The notes: generated by a model not told the origin, from the sequence alone. 64,000 nt of DNA from Streptomyces cupreus (GCF_014257025.1 NZ_JACMSF010000040.1:1-64000); one strand, 5' to 3'; numbered from the stretch's first letter, positions 16,828-26,763 are shown. Numbers and translations are program-made.

Positions 16828-17773
16828 ATGAGCCAGCAGCAAAAGACCTTCCGTGCCATCGAGGTCGGGGACGGCAGCGACGGGCGATGGGCCACCCATA
16901 CACAGGCCCTGTGGCCGCTCGCGGAGGGGTGGATGACCGAAGAGAGCCGGACTCCAGAGGGCGCGGACCGTGCTCGGAAGTTGTTCGAGACGCACATGCC
17001 CGAGCTGGTCCCGGTGCTCGACCGGCTCGCCCGTCAGCTCGACCGGCCCGAAGGGGAAACCTTCCTCACCCTCGCAACCTTGCGACCGTTCTTCTCAGGC
17101 TGCACCCAGATCGGCGGCGACGGCACCCTGCTGCGCAACTACGACTTCAGCCCCGACGACTGCGAGGGCACCGTTGTCCTCTCCCACTTCCTCCGACCGG
17201 TGATCGGAATGCAGGATGCGGCCTGGGGCCTGCTGGACGGGATGAACGATGCCGGGCTCGCGGTCTCGCTCACCTTCGGTGGCCGATTCGTCCATGGCCA
17301 CGGCTTCGCCATCCTCATTGTGCTGCGCTACCTGCTGGAGACGTGTACCACCGTTGATGAGGCAATCGGCAAGCTGAAGTCCATACCGATCGCTATCCCG
17401 CAGAACGTCACCCTTGTCGATTCCGAGAAGGCAGTGACGGTGTTCGTGGGGCCGGACATCTCACTGACTGAGGGCGCCGGACGCCTGCGCTGCCAACCAT
17501 CAGCACATGCCGGTGCCTGACGAGCAGGAGCAGTTCTCCCGGACCCAAGAGCGACTGAGCGCCATTCGTGCAGCGGGCACCGACGTGGCGGCGATGCTGA
17601 AGCCGCCGCTGTATCAATCCGGGTACGACGACGGATTGGGCACCGTCTACACCGCCCATTACCAGGCCTCCGAGCGCCGTGTGACCTATTACTGGCCAGG
17701 CGAGTCCTGGGAACAGTCCTTTGCTGACTTCGCTCCCGGATCCCGCACCGTGACCATCGGCCAAGCTGGCTGA
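16828..17773 (+). pseudogene. C45-family acyltransferase/peptidase, frameshifted
   Basis: Ntn-hydrolase of the acyl-CoA:6-aminopenicillanate acyltransferase (C45) family. From the ATG at 16828 the protein reads to FFSGCTQIGGDGTLLRNYDF, where the Cys is the expected autocatalytic nucleophile, then DGMNDAGLAVSLTFGG. After VFVGPDISLTE the frame is lost: the expected continuation APDACAANHQHMPVPDEQEQ appears in another frame and runs to 17773. One extra G near 17473 explains this; removing it gives 314 residues, normal for the family. It is either a recent mutation or a consensus error. Without the C-terminal half the enzyme would be inactive. Confidence 0.82.
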
Positions 17774-17858
17774 GAGCTCGTCGAGGGTGAAGGCGACGGC
17801 GGTGTTCTGGTGCTCCTGCGTCTGCGCGACAGCCGCTGACCCTGGCCGGTCCGTGTGG

Positions 17859-18512
17859 TCATTGATGCCCGGACGGTGTGGGGCGCGGTCCGGACTCGGT
17901 CTGCGTGGGTGTGTTCACGGCGCTGCCGAGGGCGAGTCCACAGGTGCCGGTACTGGTGGCCCCGTCCCGTCCGGTCAGCTCCACGAGCACTTGGCCGTCG
18001 GCGGCCTGGCTGTAGGCGATCGTGCAGGTCAGCTGACGTAGAGCGGTGCTGTCGAGGTCCTCCAGGGCCAGGGGCAGGCGGGTGGTGACCCTGCCCGGGA
18101 GGATCTCGACCTCGATGGTCCCGCCGCGGGGGGCGGGGGGAAGGGAGGTGTCCAGGCCGGCGGCCAGGTCTTCCTCCCGCGGACCGCTGAGCAACGCGGC
18201 GACGACCTTCTCCGTCGGTACCGCTCCAGCCGTGTCGCCGGGCTCCTGGCCTGCGGAGCCCGACTCGACATAGTCGGCGCCGAACCCGTCCGAGCTCCCG
18301 GTCGTGAAGATCACGGGGCTCAGTCCTCCGTCGGGGGAACGGAAGAAGAGCAGGATGTCGTAGTCGCGGTTGAGGAAGGCCTGGAAGCTGGCGGGACCGC
18401 CCGCCTCGATGACGTCGGTCTCCTGGATACCGCAGCCGCCCAGCAGCGATACGGCAGCCGTGACAACGACCACGACGGCCGCCGTTCTTCGGCGCTTGCG
18501 CGCACGCCTCAT
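17859..18512 (-). CDS. Lipoprotein of a two-component operon (GerMN/CseA-like)
   Basis: A 217-residue exported lipoprotein. A basic start (MRRARKRRRT) and a hydrophobic run lead to the lipobox LLGGC, with the lipidated Cys near residue 27. The body carries the pattern VPTEKVVAALLSGPREEDLA with RVTTRLPLALEDLDSTAL and LRQLTCTIAYSQA, which resembles GerMN/LpqB-type modules with a late Cys pair. Its ATG overlaps the sensor-kinase stop (ATGA at 18509-18512). In similar Streptomyces loci (CseABC), such a lipoprotein modulates the sensor at the outer face of the membrane; that role is inferred. Confidence 0.85.
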   Translation of the reverse strand: MRRARKRRRTAAVVVVVTAAVSLLGGCGIQETDVIEAGGPASFQAFLNRDYDILLFFRSPDGGLSPVIFTTGSSDGFGADYVESGSAGQEPGDTAGAVPTEKVVAALLSGPREEDLAAGLDTSLPPAPRGGTIEVEILPGRVTTRLPLALEDLDSTALRQLTCTIAYSQAADGQVLVELTGRDGATSTGTCGLALGSAVNTPTQTESGPRPTPSGHQ

Positions 18513-19984
18513 CCCGCGGCCCCCTCCGCGTGCAGCGGTATCTCGACGGTGAAGACGGCACCGCCCTCGGGCACGTTCCCGGCGTGGATCGTGCCGCCGT
18601 GCAGCTTCACGTTCTCCAGGGTGATCGCCAGTCCCAGTCCGCTGCCCGCCGAACGGGTACGGGCCGCGTCGGCCTTGTAGAAACGATCGAAGATGTGCGG
18701 GAGCGTCTCGGGGCGGATGCCGGGGCCGCTGTCCATCACCTCGATGATCAGCACTGGCGGGCCCGCGGGGCATGCCGCGGTGCGCAGCCGTACCGCGACG
18801 GGCGCGGCACCGTGCCGCAGGGCGTTGCCGATGAGGTTGGCGATCACCAGGTCGAAGCGGCGCGGGTCGAGGCGGGCGCGGATGCCGTCGGGGAGTTCGC
18901 CGCGGAACCGGTCGTCGGTCCAGTGCCGGCTCTGCATGGTCTGGCGGATGGCCTCGGCGACGTCGACCTCGTCGGTGTTCAACTCGGCCGCGCGCGCGTC
19001 GAAGCGGGAGATCTCCATCAGGTCCTCGACGAGCACCGCGAGCTTTCCGGTCTCCGCGCTGACCAGCCGGACCGCCCGCGCGGTGTCGGCGTCCAGGCGG
19101 TCCGCGTCCTCGTCGAGGACCTCGGTGACGGCGAGCATTCCGGCGAGGGGGGTGCGCAGTTCGTGCGAGACGTCGGAGGCGAAGCGGCGGGCGCGTTCCC
19201 CGGCCTCGCGCAATTCCTTTATGGAGCATTCCAGTTGGCCCGCCGACTCGTTGAAGGTACCTGCCAGGTCAGCCAGTTCGTCGCTGCCGCGCACCCGGAT
19301 CCGGGTGTCGAGCTGTCCGCTGCCCATGCTGTGAGCCGCCTGGCGCAGCTCCCGCACCGGGCGCAGCACGCTGCGCGCGGCGATCAGGCCGGGGATCAGC
19401 GCGATGGCGAGGCCGGGCAGGGCGCCGTCCCGGGCGGCCATGAGGAGGGCGTCGACGTTGATCTGCTCCTCGGTCATCGGCATGACGGCGTACAGGACGA
19501 GTCCGCTGGGCAGCAGGCTGTCCGGGCTAGGCTTGAAGACCATGGGCATGGCGATCGTCAGGTAGGGCACGCCGTCCTTGACGACCCGCTCGAAGCTGCC
19601 GTGGGGGTTGGCCCGCGCGGCGCGGCGCAGTTCGGGTGTGATGACGGAGGAGACGGGGTTCTCGCCCGAGGAGGCGCGCAACGAGCCGTACTCGGCGAAC
19701 ACCACCCAGGGGTGCGGCTTGCCCTTGCGGGCGACGTCCCGCAGGACTTCCTCCAGGCCCGGTCCGTTGCGCAGGGGCAGGCCGAAGGCCGTCTGCTGGA
19801 CCTGGTCACGGAACGACGAGACGGCCGTGTCCTGGGCGGTCTCCAGCAGCGCGTTGCGGGCCTCGCGGTAGGTCAGCGCGGCCGTCGTGCCCGCGCTGAC
19901 CGCGGCGACCAGCAGGAAGGCGAGCAACAGCCGCGTCCGCAGCCCGAACGCCCGGATCCGACGGCGACGAGGGCCGGTGCTCAC
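18509..19984 (-). CDS. Membrane sensor histidine kinase
   Basis: Sensor kinase of 491 residues beginning with GTG that overlaps the response-regulator stop (GTGA at 19981-19984). First membrane helix at about 15-38 (TRLLLAFLLVAAVSAGTTAA), an extracytoplasmic loop of ~145 residues, second helix near 183-200, a HAMP domain (RSVLRPVRELRQAAHSMGSG), the His box ASDVSHELRTPLAGML, then N box LIGNALRHGA, DSGPGI and GSGLGLAI. All catalytic blocks are intact. Its partner regulator carries an in-frame stop, so signalling may be cut. Envelope genes next door suggest cell-wall stress sensing; that is inferred. Confidence 0.93.
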   Translation of the reverse strand: MSTGPRRRRIRAFGLRTRLLLAFLLVAAVSAGTTAALTYREARNALLETAQDTAVSSFRDQVQQTAFGLPLRNGPGLEEVLRDVARKGKPHPWVVFAEYGSLRASSGENPVSSVITPELRRAARANPHGSFERVVKDGVPYLTIAMPMVFKPSPDSLLPSGLVLYAVMPMTEEQINVDALLMAARDGALPGLAIALIPGLIAARSVLRPVRELRQAAHSMGSGQLDTRIRVRGSDELADLAGTFNESAGQLECSIKELREAGERARRFASDVSHELRTPLAGMLAVTEVLDEDADRLDADTARAVRLVSAETGKLAVLVEDLMEISRFDARAAELNTDEVDVAEAIRQTMQSRHWTDDRFRGELPDGIRARLDPRRFDLVIANLIGNALRHGAAPVAVRLRTAACPAGPPVLIIEVMDSGPGIRPETLPHIFDRFYKADAARTRSAGSGLGLAITLENVKLHGGTIHAGNVPEGGAVFTVEIPLHAEGAAG

Positions 19985-20664
19985 AGCGGCCCGAAGCGGT
20001 AGCCGAAGCCCCGCAGTGTCTGCACGTAGCGGGGGCTGCCGGCCTCGTCCTCGATCTTGCCGCGCAGCCGGGCCACGCAGGCGTCGACCAGCCGGGCGTC
20101 GGCGTGGAAGCTGTGCTCCTAGACGTGCTCCAGCAGTTGCTGCCTGCTGAAGACCTGTTCAGGGGCAGCGGAGAGGTGCAGCAGGAGCTTGAGCTCCGAG
20201 GGTGCGAGCGTGAGCCGCCGGCCGGCTTTGGTGACGGTCAGTCCGACTCGGTCGATGGTGAGTTCGCCGTAGACCTCGATGGCCGGGCGGCCGGTGCCGC
20301 TGTCGTCCAGGCGGCGCAGTACGGCACGGATCCGGGCCTCGATCACCTCGGGGCGGGCGGGCTTGACGATGTAGTCGTCGGCACCGGCTTCCAGGCCGAC
20401 GACCACGTCGAAGTCGTCGCCGCGCGCGGTGAGCATGATGATCGGCAGTTGGCTGTGCTCGCGGACCTGCCGGCAGACCTGTACGCCGTTCATGCCGGGC
20501 AGCATCAGGTCCAACAGCAGCAGATCGGGGCGGAATTCGGCCAGCGCGGCGAGACCGGCCTCACCGGTCGCGGCCGCCCGCACCTCGTGGCCGCGGCGGC
20601 GCAGACCGAGTTCGACCCCCTCGCGTACGGAAGGGTCGTCCTCGATGAGAAGCACGCGGGACAT
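19981..20664 (-). pseudogene. OmpR-family response regulator with an in-frame TAG in its DNA-binding domain
   Basis: The receiver domain is complete: RVLLIEDDPSVREGVELGLR, phosphoacceptor Asp in LLLLDLMLPGMNG, and PIIMLTARGDD. The winged helix begins normally (SELKLLLHLSAAPEQVFSRQ) but after LLEHV there is a TAG (20119-20121) where TGG for Trp is expected; the same frame then continues EHSFHADARLVDACVARLRG and reaches GFGYRFGPL before TGA at 19981. The change is a single G-to-A transition. The product would lose the recognition helix. Readthrough or a consensus error are alternatives. The kinase start overlaps the distal stop, so the original operon structure is intact. Confidence 0.85.
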
Positions 20665-20687
20665 CGGCGGTTCTCCCTCGGTGATGG

Positions 20688-22319
20688 TCAGGTCCGGGTC
20701 GATCTGCGGCGTATGCCGGAGAGCAGTGCGTCGAGTTCGGCGAGCCGCAGTGGACGGGCGAGCAGGGCGAAGGTGAGGACGACGGCGGCCGCGCCGGCAA
20801 CCGTGGAGACCACCGACCCCGCCGGTGCGGTTCCCAGGGCCGCGAGGTGGCCCAGCGCTGAGGCGGGGACGGCGGCGAGCAGCAGCCGCGCGTGTGCGCC
20901 GAGGGCAGTCGAGCGCAGGGGGCGTTCGACGGCGAGCCGGCGGCTCAGCACCCGGGCGGTCAGCGCCCAGCCCGCGCACAGCGCCAGGGAGTACGCCGCC
21001 GCCATGCCCGTCACGGCCCAGCGCGCCGGCAGCAGGTGGGCGGCGGCCAGGGACAGTCCCGCGTTGAGGGCGACGATCAGGAGGTTGAGCAGGAACGGCG
21101 TACGGGTGTTGGAGAGCGCGTAGAAGGCGCGGGACAGGACGTACTGGCCCGACAGGGCGACAAGGCCCGGCGCGAAGGCCATCAGGATTCCGGCCATGGC
21201 GGCCGTGTCGGCGGCGCTGGTCCTGCCGTATCCGAAGACGAGGGCCATCACCGGCTGGGCGAGGGCCAACAGCGCGCAGGCGGCGGGTACGACGGCGGAG
21301 GCGCTGACGCGCAGGGCGTGGGAGACGTCGCGCCGCACGGCGGCGGTGTCCCCGTCCGCGGCGGCGGCGCTCATCCGGGGCATCAGCGCGGTCACCACGG
21401 AGACCGTGATGATGCCGTGTGGTACGACCCACAGGGCATAGGCGTTGTTGTACGCGCCGTATCCGGGGCCGCCGTCGAGGCCCGCGGTCGTGGCCAGCCG
21501 GGTGGTGACCCAGTACGCGGCCTGGTTGGCCAGGACCAGCAGCACCAGCCAGCCGGCCGAGCGCAGGGGACGGGTCAGTCCGCTGCCGCGCCAGTCGAAG
21601 CGGGGCCGCCAGCGGAAGCGGGCCGCGCGCAGCGCGGGGACGAGGGCGAGCGCCTGGACGGCGATACCGGCGGTCGTGCCCCAGCCGAGCACGGCGGTCT
21701 CGGTCGCGGTGAGCGTGGCCCCACCGTCCCCGCCGCCCATGGCCAGCGCCAGGTACAGACCGAAGACGGTCATGACGACGAGGTTGTTCAGGACCGGCGC
21801 CCACATCATCGCGCCGAACCGGCCGCGTGCGTTGAGGACTTGACCGAGCAGCGTGAAAAGTCCGAGGAAGAAGATCTGGGGCAGGCAGTAGCGGGCGAAC
21901 GCGGTGGTCATGTCCGCCTGTTCGCCGGTGTAGTCGGTGTACGCGTCGATGATCGCGGGAGCCGCCCAGATCGCGGTCGCGGTGATCGCCAGCAGGGCGA
22001 CGACGCAGACGGTGACGAGCCGGTCGGTGTACGCGGCGCCCCCGTCGTCGTGCTCCTTGGCGGCCTTGACCAGCTCGGGCACGAACACGGCGTTCAACGC
22101 GCCGCCGAGGAGCAGCATGTAGACGATGGTGGGCAGGGCGTTGCCGACCGCGTAGCCGTCGGCGACCGGCCCGATGGTGCCCAGCGCCGCCGCGACCACG
22201 GCGGAGCGGGCGAAACCGGTGGCGCGGGAGACGATGGACCCGGCGGCCATGACGGCACTGCCGCGCGCGGCGGAGGCTGTCTTCGTGCCGGTCGGCGTCG
22301 TGAGCGTGGCCGGCGTCAT
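20688..22319 (-). CDS. murJ: MurJ/MviN lipid II flippase family protein
   Basis: Polytopic membrane protein of 543 residues in the MOP exporter superfamily. It would move lipid II or a related polyprenyl-linked precursor across the membrane for peptidoglycan assembly. Family landmarks: GSIVSRATGFARSAVVAAAL in helix 1, LGGALNAVFVPELVKA, QVLNARGRFGAMMWAPVLNN and SRAFYALSNTRTPF. About 14 hydrophobic helices are seen. Its ATG overlaps the upstream FemAB-like gene's stop (ATGA at 22316-22319), so the two are coupled. This may be an accessory copy, as it lacks the long cytoplasmic pseudokinase extension of the mycobacterial housekeeping protein. Confidence 0.93.
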   Translation of the reverse strand: MTPATLTTPTGTKTASAARGSAVMAAGSIVSRATGFARSAVVAAALGTIGPVADGYAVGNALPTIVYMLLLGGALNAVFVPELVKAAKEHDDGGAAYTDRLVTVCVVALLAITATAIWAAPAIIDAYTDYTGEQADMTTAFARYCLPQIFFLGLFTLLGQVLNARGRFGAMMWAPVLNNLVVMTVFGLYLALAMGGGDGGATLTATETAVLGWGTTAGIAVQALALVPALRAARFRWRPRFDWRGSGLTRPLRSAGWLVLLVLANQAAYWVTTRLATTAGLDGGPGYGAYNNAYALWVVPHGIITVSVVTALMPRMSAAAADGDTAAVRRDVSHALRVSASAVVPAACALLALAQPVMALVFGYGRTSAADTAAMAGILMAFAPGLVALSGQYVLSRAFYALSNTRTPFLLNLLIVALNAGLSLAAAHLLPARWAVTGMAAAYSLALCAGWALTARVLSRRLAVERPLRSTALGAHARLLLAAVPASALGHLAALGTAPAGSVVSTVAGAAAVVLTFALLARPLRLAELDALLSGIRRRSTRT

Positions 22320-23510
22320 CGGCGGTTCAGGTACGCCTGGAAGGCGCGGTAAAGCGTGTGGTTGGCGCTGCCGCCCAACGGTCTCTCCCATTCCCCCAAC
22401 GTCTCGACGACCTGTCCTCCGGTGCCGAGCTTCCACCGCAGCAGTCCGTACGCACGTTCCTGTGGATCAAGAGTGGAGGGTACCCCGCGCATGTCGTAGA
22501 CGTCGGCGCCCAGGGCGTGTGCGTCCAGCAGCATCCGCCACTGCAGGGCGTTGGAGGGCCGGACCTCGCGGCGGTGGTCGGCGGAGGCGCCGGTCTGGTA
22601 CCAGGACCGGCGGCCCACCGTGATCATCGTGTGGGCGGCCAGGATCTCGCCTCGGTGCCGGGCGAGGTACAGCTTCATCCGGCCCGGTTCCTCGGCGTTG
22701 AGCGCCGCGTACTGACGCTCGTAGTAGGCGAGGGAGCGGCCGAGCCGGAAGCCGTCGCGGCGCTCGGTGATGCCCAGCAGCCGGTAGAACTCGGGCAGTT
22801 CGGCGGCGCTGCCCACCACGACCTCCACGCCTTCCTTCTCGGCTCGGCGGACATTGCGCCGCCACTCCTGGTTGAGCCCGGACCACAGGTCCTCAGGTGT
22901 GCGTCCGGCGAGCGGCACATGGAAGACGTGCCGGGGCTGGGCGTCCCGGTCCCCTCCGGTGCCGTCACCACCGCAGCGCCGCCAGCCCCGGGCCCGCAGC
23001 CGCTCGGCGACGGCGGTGCCGAGCGGGTCCACCTCACTGGCGAGGACGTCGCCGAGGCGCCGGCCCGGTCCGGTGAGCGGCTTGAGGAGCGCGGCGTCCC
23101 AGCCGGTAGGCGGGCGACGGGCCGATGCGCACGGCGAAGGCGCCCGCGCGGCGCAGGTGTTCCAGCAGCGGACCGAGCCAGCCGTCGACCTCGGGGTCGC
23201 TCCACTCGGCGACGGGTCCTTCGGGAAGATAGGCGAAGTACCTGCGGGTGCCGGGGAACTGCCGCAGCAGCACCAGGGCCACGCCTGTCAGTTCACCCGT
23301 CTCCGGATCCGGCCCCCAGCCGAGCAGTTGGGCCCGCCAGCCCTCCTTGACCTCGGCCCAGGACGGGCATTGCAGGAAACCGGCGCCGAGGGCCGCGCCG
23401 TCGGGGGACGCGAGGAAGGCGCGGTAGGTGCCCGCGGTGATGGCGCGCAGGGCGAAGCCCCGGTTCTGTGCTCGGGACGAGCGGCTGGGCGGAACGAGCA
23501 GCGCTGACAC
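22316..23510 (-). pseudogene. FemAB-type peptidoglycan bridge acyltransferase, frameshifted
   Basis: GNAT-fold aminoacyltransferase that would use aminoacyl-tRNA to build the peptidoglycan cross-bridge. The first part (GTG at 23510 after GGAGAGG) reads FLQCPSWAEVKEGWRAQLLG and YFAYLPEGPVAEW to IGPSPAYR; then the frame breaks near 23105. The continuation WDAALLKPLTGPGRRLGDVL is in another frame and runs on through NQEWRRNVRRAEKEGVEV and SNALQWRMLLDAHALGADVY to a stop at 22316. Deleting one C restores 397 residues, the family norm. Its stop is coupled to murJ, which fits cell-wall work. Confidence 0.85.
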
Positions 23511-23717
23511 AGTGTGAGCCTCTCCTTCTCCCCGGACCTGTCGCGTGGACACACAGGAGGCTCACAGCGGCCCATGACCGTTCCGTCCGGCGAATGTGAC
23601 CGGACCATGACCGTTCCTCACCAGTCGCCGTCACATTGCTCCACAGCGGCTGACCTCGGGTTTTCCGCCTCTACAGTCACGACATCCACCATCTTGTCGC
23701 CCATTGCGGAGGCACTG

Positions 23718-24916
23718 TTGTCGCGCATACGTGTACTCGCCCATGCCCGGGCCGCTGTTGTGGCCGCCCTGCTGGCACCGCTCGCCGCCTGTTCGTCGAG
23801 CGGCTCCCCGAACTCTTCGGACGGCAAGGGAACTTCAGGCGCCGCCTACCGCCCGGTCACGGTCACTGTCACACCCAAGGGAGATCAGGTTCCGGCGGCG
23901 AGCCCGTGAGGGTCACGGCCGAGGGTGGCAGACTCACCTCGGTGACCGTCACCGACGGCGAGGGCCACAAGCTCGCCGGGAAGGTCGCCGCCGACGGCCG
24001 GTCGTGGGTCTCCGACCGCAAGGCCGTACGCGGCGCGGCGTACACGGTGACGGCGAAGACCCGGACCGAGGGCGGAACCGCCAAGAGCACCAAGGCCTCC
24101 TTCACCACGGCCCCGGCCGACAAGGTCAACAAGGTCGACTGGCGGCCGGGCGCCGAAGCCACCGTCGGCATCGCCCAGCCGATCTCCCTGGTCTTCGACC
24201 ATCCGGTCAAGAACAAGGCCGAGGTCGAGAAGCAGCTCAAGATCACCACCTCGAACGACACCGAGGGCTCCTGGGGCTGGATACAGGACTGGTCGGGCAA
24301 GGACCGGGTCGACTGGCGGCCCAGGACGTACTGGAAGCCCGGAACCAAGGTCATGCTGAACGCCGAACTGAACGGCACCGACTCGGGCCCGGACGGCGGC
24401 TGGTTCGTACGCGACTACACGACCACCTTCACCATCGGCGCCGAACAAATCGTCAAGGTCAACCTCGACAGCCACCAGCTCACCCTCGTACGCGACGGCG
24501 AGACGGTGCGGCGCATACCGGTCTCCGGGGGCACACCCGGCGGTGACAAGCGCTCCTGGCGCGGAACAGCCGTGCTCATGGCCAAGGAGGGCACGATCAA
24601 CATGAACTCCGGGACAGTGGGCCTGGGTGACGCCTACGACAAGATGGTCGACTTCTCGATGCGGCTGACCTGGTCGGGCATGTACGCGCACGCCGCCCCG
24701 TGGAACGCCCGCTGGTTCGGCAACTCCAACCAGAGTTCCGGCTGCATAGAGATGAGCGACGCGAACGCGGCCTGGTTCTACGGGCAGGTGCGGCCGGGCG
24801 ACCCCTTCGAGATCACCGGCAAGGACACCAAGGGCGTCGTGGCGCCCGGGAACGGCTTCGGCGCCTGGAACCTGTCGTGGAGCGAGTGGCAGCAGAAGAG
24901 CGCGGAGCGGGGATAG
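23718..24916 (+). pseudogene. L,D-transpeptidase lipoprotein, frameshifted near the N-terminus
   Basis: YkuD-domain transpeptidase that would make 3-3 cross-links in peptidoglycan. TTG at 23718 follows GGAGG with five-base spacing; the signal ends in the lipobox LAAC. After KGDQVPA the frame stops at once (TGA near 23908), but the next frame resumes as EPVRVTAEGGRLTSVTVTDG and is open to 24916; one missing base near 23898 explains this and restores 399 residues. Two Ig-like domains precede the catalytic domain (HQLTLVRDGETV...MYAHAAPW). The active-site block reads SSGCIEMSDANA rather than the usual SHGC. The second frame alone starts at GTG/AUG-like codons near 23906 but lacks a signal. Confidence 0.85.
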
Positions 24917-25056
24917 CCACGTGAGTTGTCCGGGATCTCTCCGGGAATTGTCCGTGATCGGTAACGGACGGATCCTCTGGCCGCCGTTTCTCGTCCTGCC
25001 AGGTGGTCGCGAGGTAGCTCGGGATCGATGGGGAACTACGGGAGAGCGGGGCGGAC

Positions 25057-25830
25057 ATGGCACGGCACGGTGCTGGGCGGGGCTGGTACGTCAAGGTGGT
25101 CGGGGCGGCGCTCGGGGTGACGGTGCTCGCAACCGGGGCCTCGGTGTGGGCCGCGCAGGCCGGTGCCGTGGGCGGCTCGTCGCCGAAGCCGAGCGCGTCG
25201 GCCACGCCGGGCGGTGACGTCGAGCCGGTCGCGAAGACCATCGCCCACGCCTCGGACGCGGGGGCTCGCGGCGTCAACATCACCATCGACGACGGACCCG
25301 ACCCCGTCTGGACCCCTCAAGTCCTGGACGTGCTGCGGGAGTACGGGGTGAAGGCCACGTTCTGCATGGTGGGTACGCAGGCTCAGGCCCACCCGGATCT
25401 GGTGAAGAAGGTGGTGGCCGCCGGGCACCGGCTGTGCGACCACTCGGTGTCGCACGACACCACCATGGACAGGCAGCCCCAGGCCTACCAGTCGGAGCAG
25501 ATACTCGACGCCGAGCGCATGATCACCGAGGCGTCCGGGGGCGTACGGCCGATGTACTACCGGGCGCCGGGCGGGGCCTTCACCCCCTACAGCCGTACGC
25601 TCGCCGCCTCCCGGGGCATGCGTCCGCTGGGCTGGAACGTGGACACCAAGGACTTCGAGCGGCCGGGCACGGACGCCATCGTCGCCACCGTCGAACGGGA
25701 GCTGCCCAACGGGCCGACACTCCTCTTCCACGACGCGGGAGGCGACCGCTCCCAGACCGTCGAGGCCCTGCGCCGGATCCTGCCCTGGCTCAAGGACCAG
25801 GGCTACTCCTTCGGCTTCCCGGTGCGCTGA
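25057..25830 (+). CDS. Exported polysaccharide deacetylase (NodB/CE4)
   Basis: Secreted or membrane-anchored CE4 deacetylase of 257 residues, likely acting on peptidoglycan or chitin-like glycans. N-terminal helix (VVGAALGVTVLATGASVWAA) is a signal or anchor. NodB motifs are intact: ITIDDGPDP (catalytic base and metal Asp), DHSVSHD (metal His pair), RAPGGAF (Arg), GWNVDTKDF, and LLFHDAG. It follows the L,D-transpeptidase on the same strand after 140 bp. Together with MurJ, FemAB and the transpeptidase it suggests a cell-wall remodelling set. Confident as a family; substrate inferred. Confidence 0.93.
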   Translation: MARHGAGRGWYVKVVGAALGVTVLATGASVWAAQAGAVGGSSPKPSASATPGGDVEPVAKTIAHASDAGARGVNITIDDGPDPVWTPQVLDVLREYGVKATFCMVGTQAQAHPDLVKKVVAAGHRLCDHSVSHDTTMDRQPQAYQSEQILDAERMITEASGGVRPMYYRAPGGAFTPYSRTLAASRGMRPLGWNVDTKDFERPGTDAIVATVERELPNGPTLLFHDAGGDRSQTVEALRRILPWLKDQGYSFGFPVR

Positions 25831-25856
25831 GCTGGATGTACGGCGCGACGGTGCGG

Positions 25857-26185
25857 CCGCTGCGGCTCCTGTAGCCCGCGGCTGGGCCGGGCCGTGAGCC
25901 GTGTCTGGTGCAACCGCGCGGGGCTCGCCGAGACAGCCCGCCACTGCGGCGGCGGCTCGACCTGCAGATCCCCTCTTTGCGGGCACCAGTGGCATGCTGG
26001 TGGGCCCGGGCGATGGTCGAGTCGAGACATCCCAGGTGATCAGTCCTTCGGCGTCGGCCTGAGCCTGCAACTGCTCGAAGACGCGGTGCCAAGTGCCATC
26101 CCGCTGCCAACGCCGGAACAGGCCGACCGGGAGCAAGGGCTCCAGCTTCGCCCGCTGCGCATCGTCAGATCATGCCGCCCCACGA
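25857..26185 (-). mobile_element. IS5-family transposase remnant with internal deletion
   Basis: Minus-strand pieces read DDAQRAKLEPLLPVG, then LFRRWQRDGTWHRVFEQLQA and ADAEGLITWDVS, continuing in another frame as DSTIARAHQHATGARKEG. These match the first half of IS5-type (IS1647-like) transposases. About 45 residues between PLLPVG and LFRRWQ are deleted, frames are shifted and the DDE C-terminus is missing. It is inactive. Confidence 0.78.
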
Positions 26186-26279
26186 AGTGGATCTTGACAC
26201 TTCAAGATCCACTTCTGAAACGCACCCCACCACCGGCCGCTGGCCCCATGGGCGGGCTCCGTATGGCTCACAGTGATCG

Positions 26280-26610
26280 CTACGGGAGACGCCGCAGCGA
26301 CATGGATCGCGGCCGGCGCGCCGGGCCGCCCGGCCTCGGCGTAGCGCCCTGGGCGTGTGCACCGCAGGCTTGGACAAGCGGCGGATAAGACGCACGAGTG
26401 TGGACCGGCTCGCCCGGACGGCTGGCGGCATGCGCCAGACGGGTCCCGCGCAACCGGCCAGCATCACCGCCAGCAAGCGCGTTGGCCACAGCGAAAGCGC
26501 CGGACCTGTAACCGGATCGCCACCGGGCGACCGCGTTGCCAAGATCCCTCAGACGAGGAGCTCGGAGCGACGGACGATGAGCTGGGCCTTCGCCACGTCA
26601 CCGCCTCTGA
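26280..26610 (-). mobile_element. ISL3-family transposase remnant
   Basis: Minus-strand frames read GRPVAIRLQVRRFRCGQRAC (the zinc-finger-like N-terminus of ISL3 transposases) and, in another frame, RASRSTLVRLIRRLSKPAVH then TPRALRRG, the segment that precedes the catalytic domain. The pieces are shifted and shortened, with no terminal repeats seen. Confidence 0.6.
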
Positions 26611-26763
26611 CCAGCCGGGTTCGTCCGACAGCCAGGATGAAAGAGGTTCAGTCACATTGGGCCGGCGCCTGTCCTGCGTCGATGAGCGCAGGGCCCAAGG
26701 CTTACGCTCGGTGCCTGCCGCCGCGATGATCGCGCCAGATGGGATGCAACGGGGGAGTGTGCG

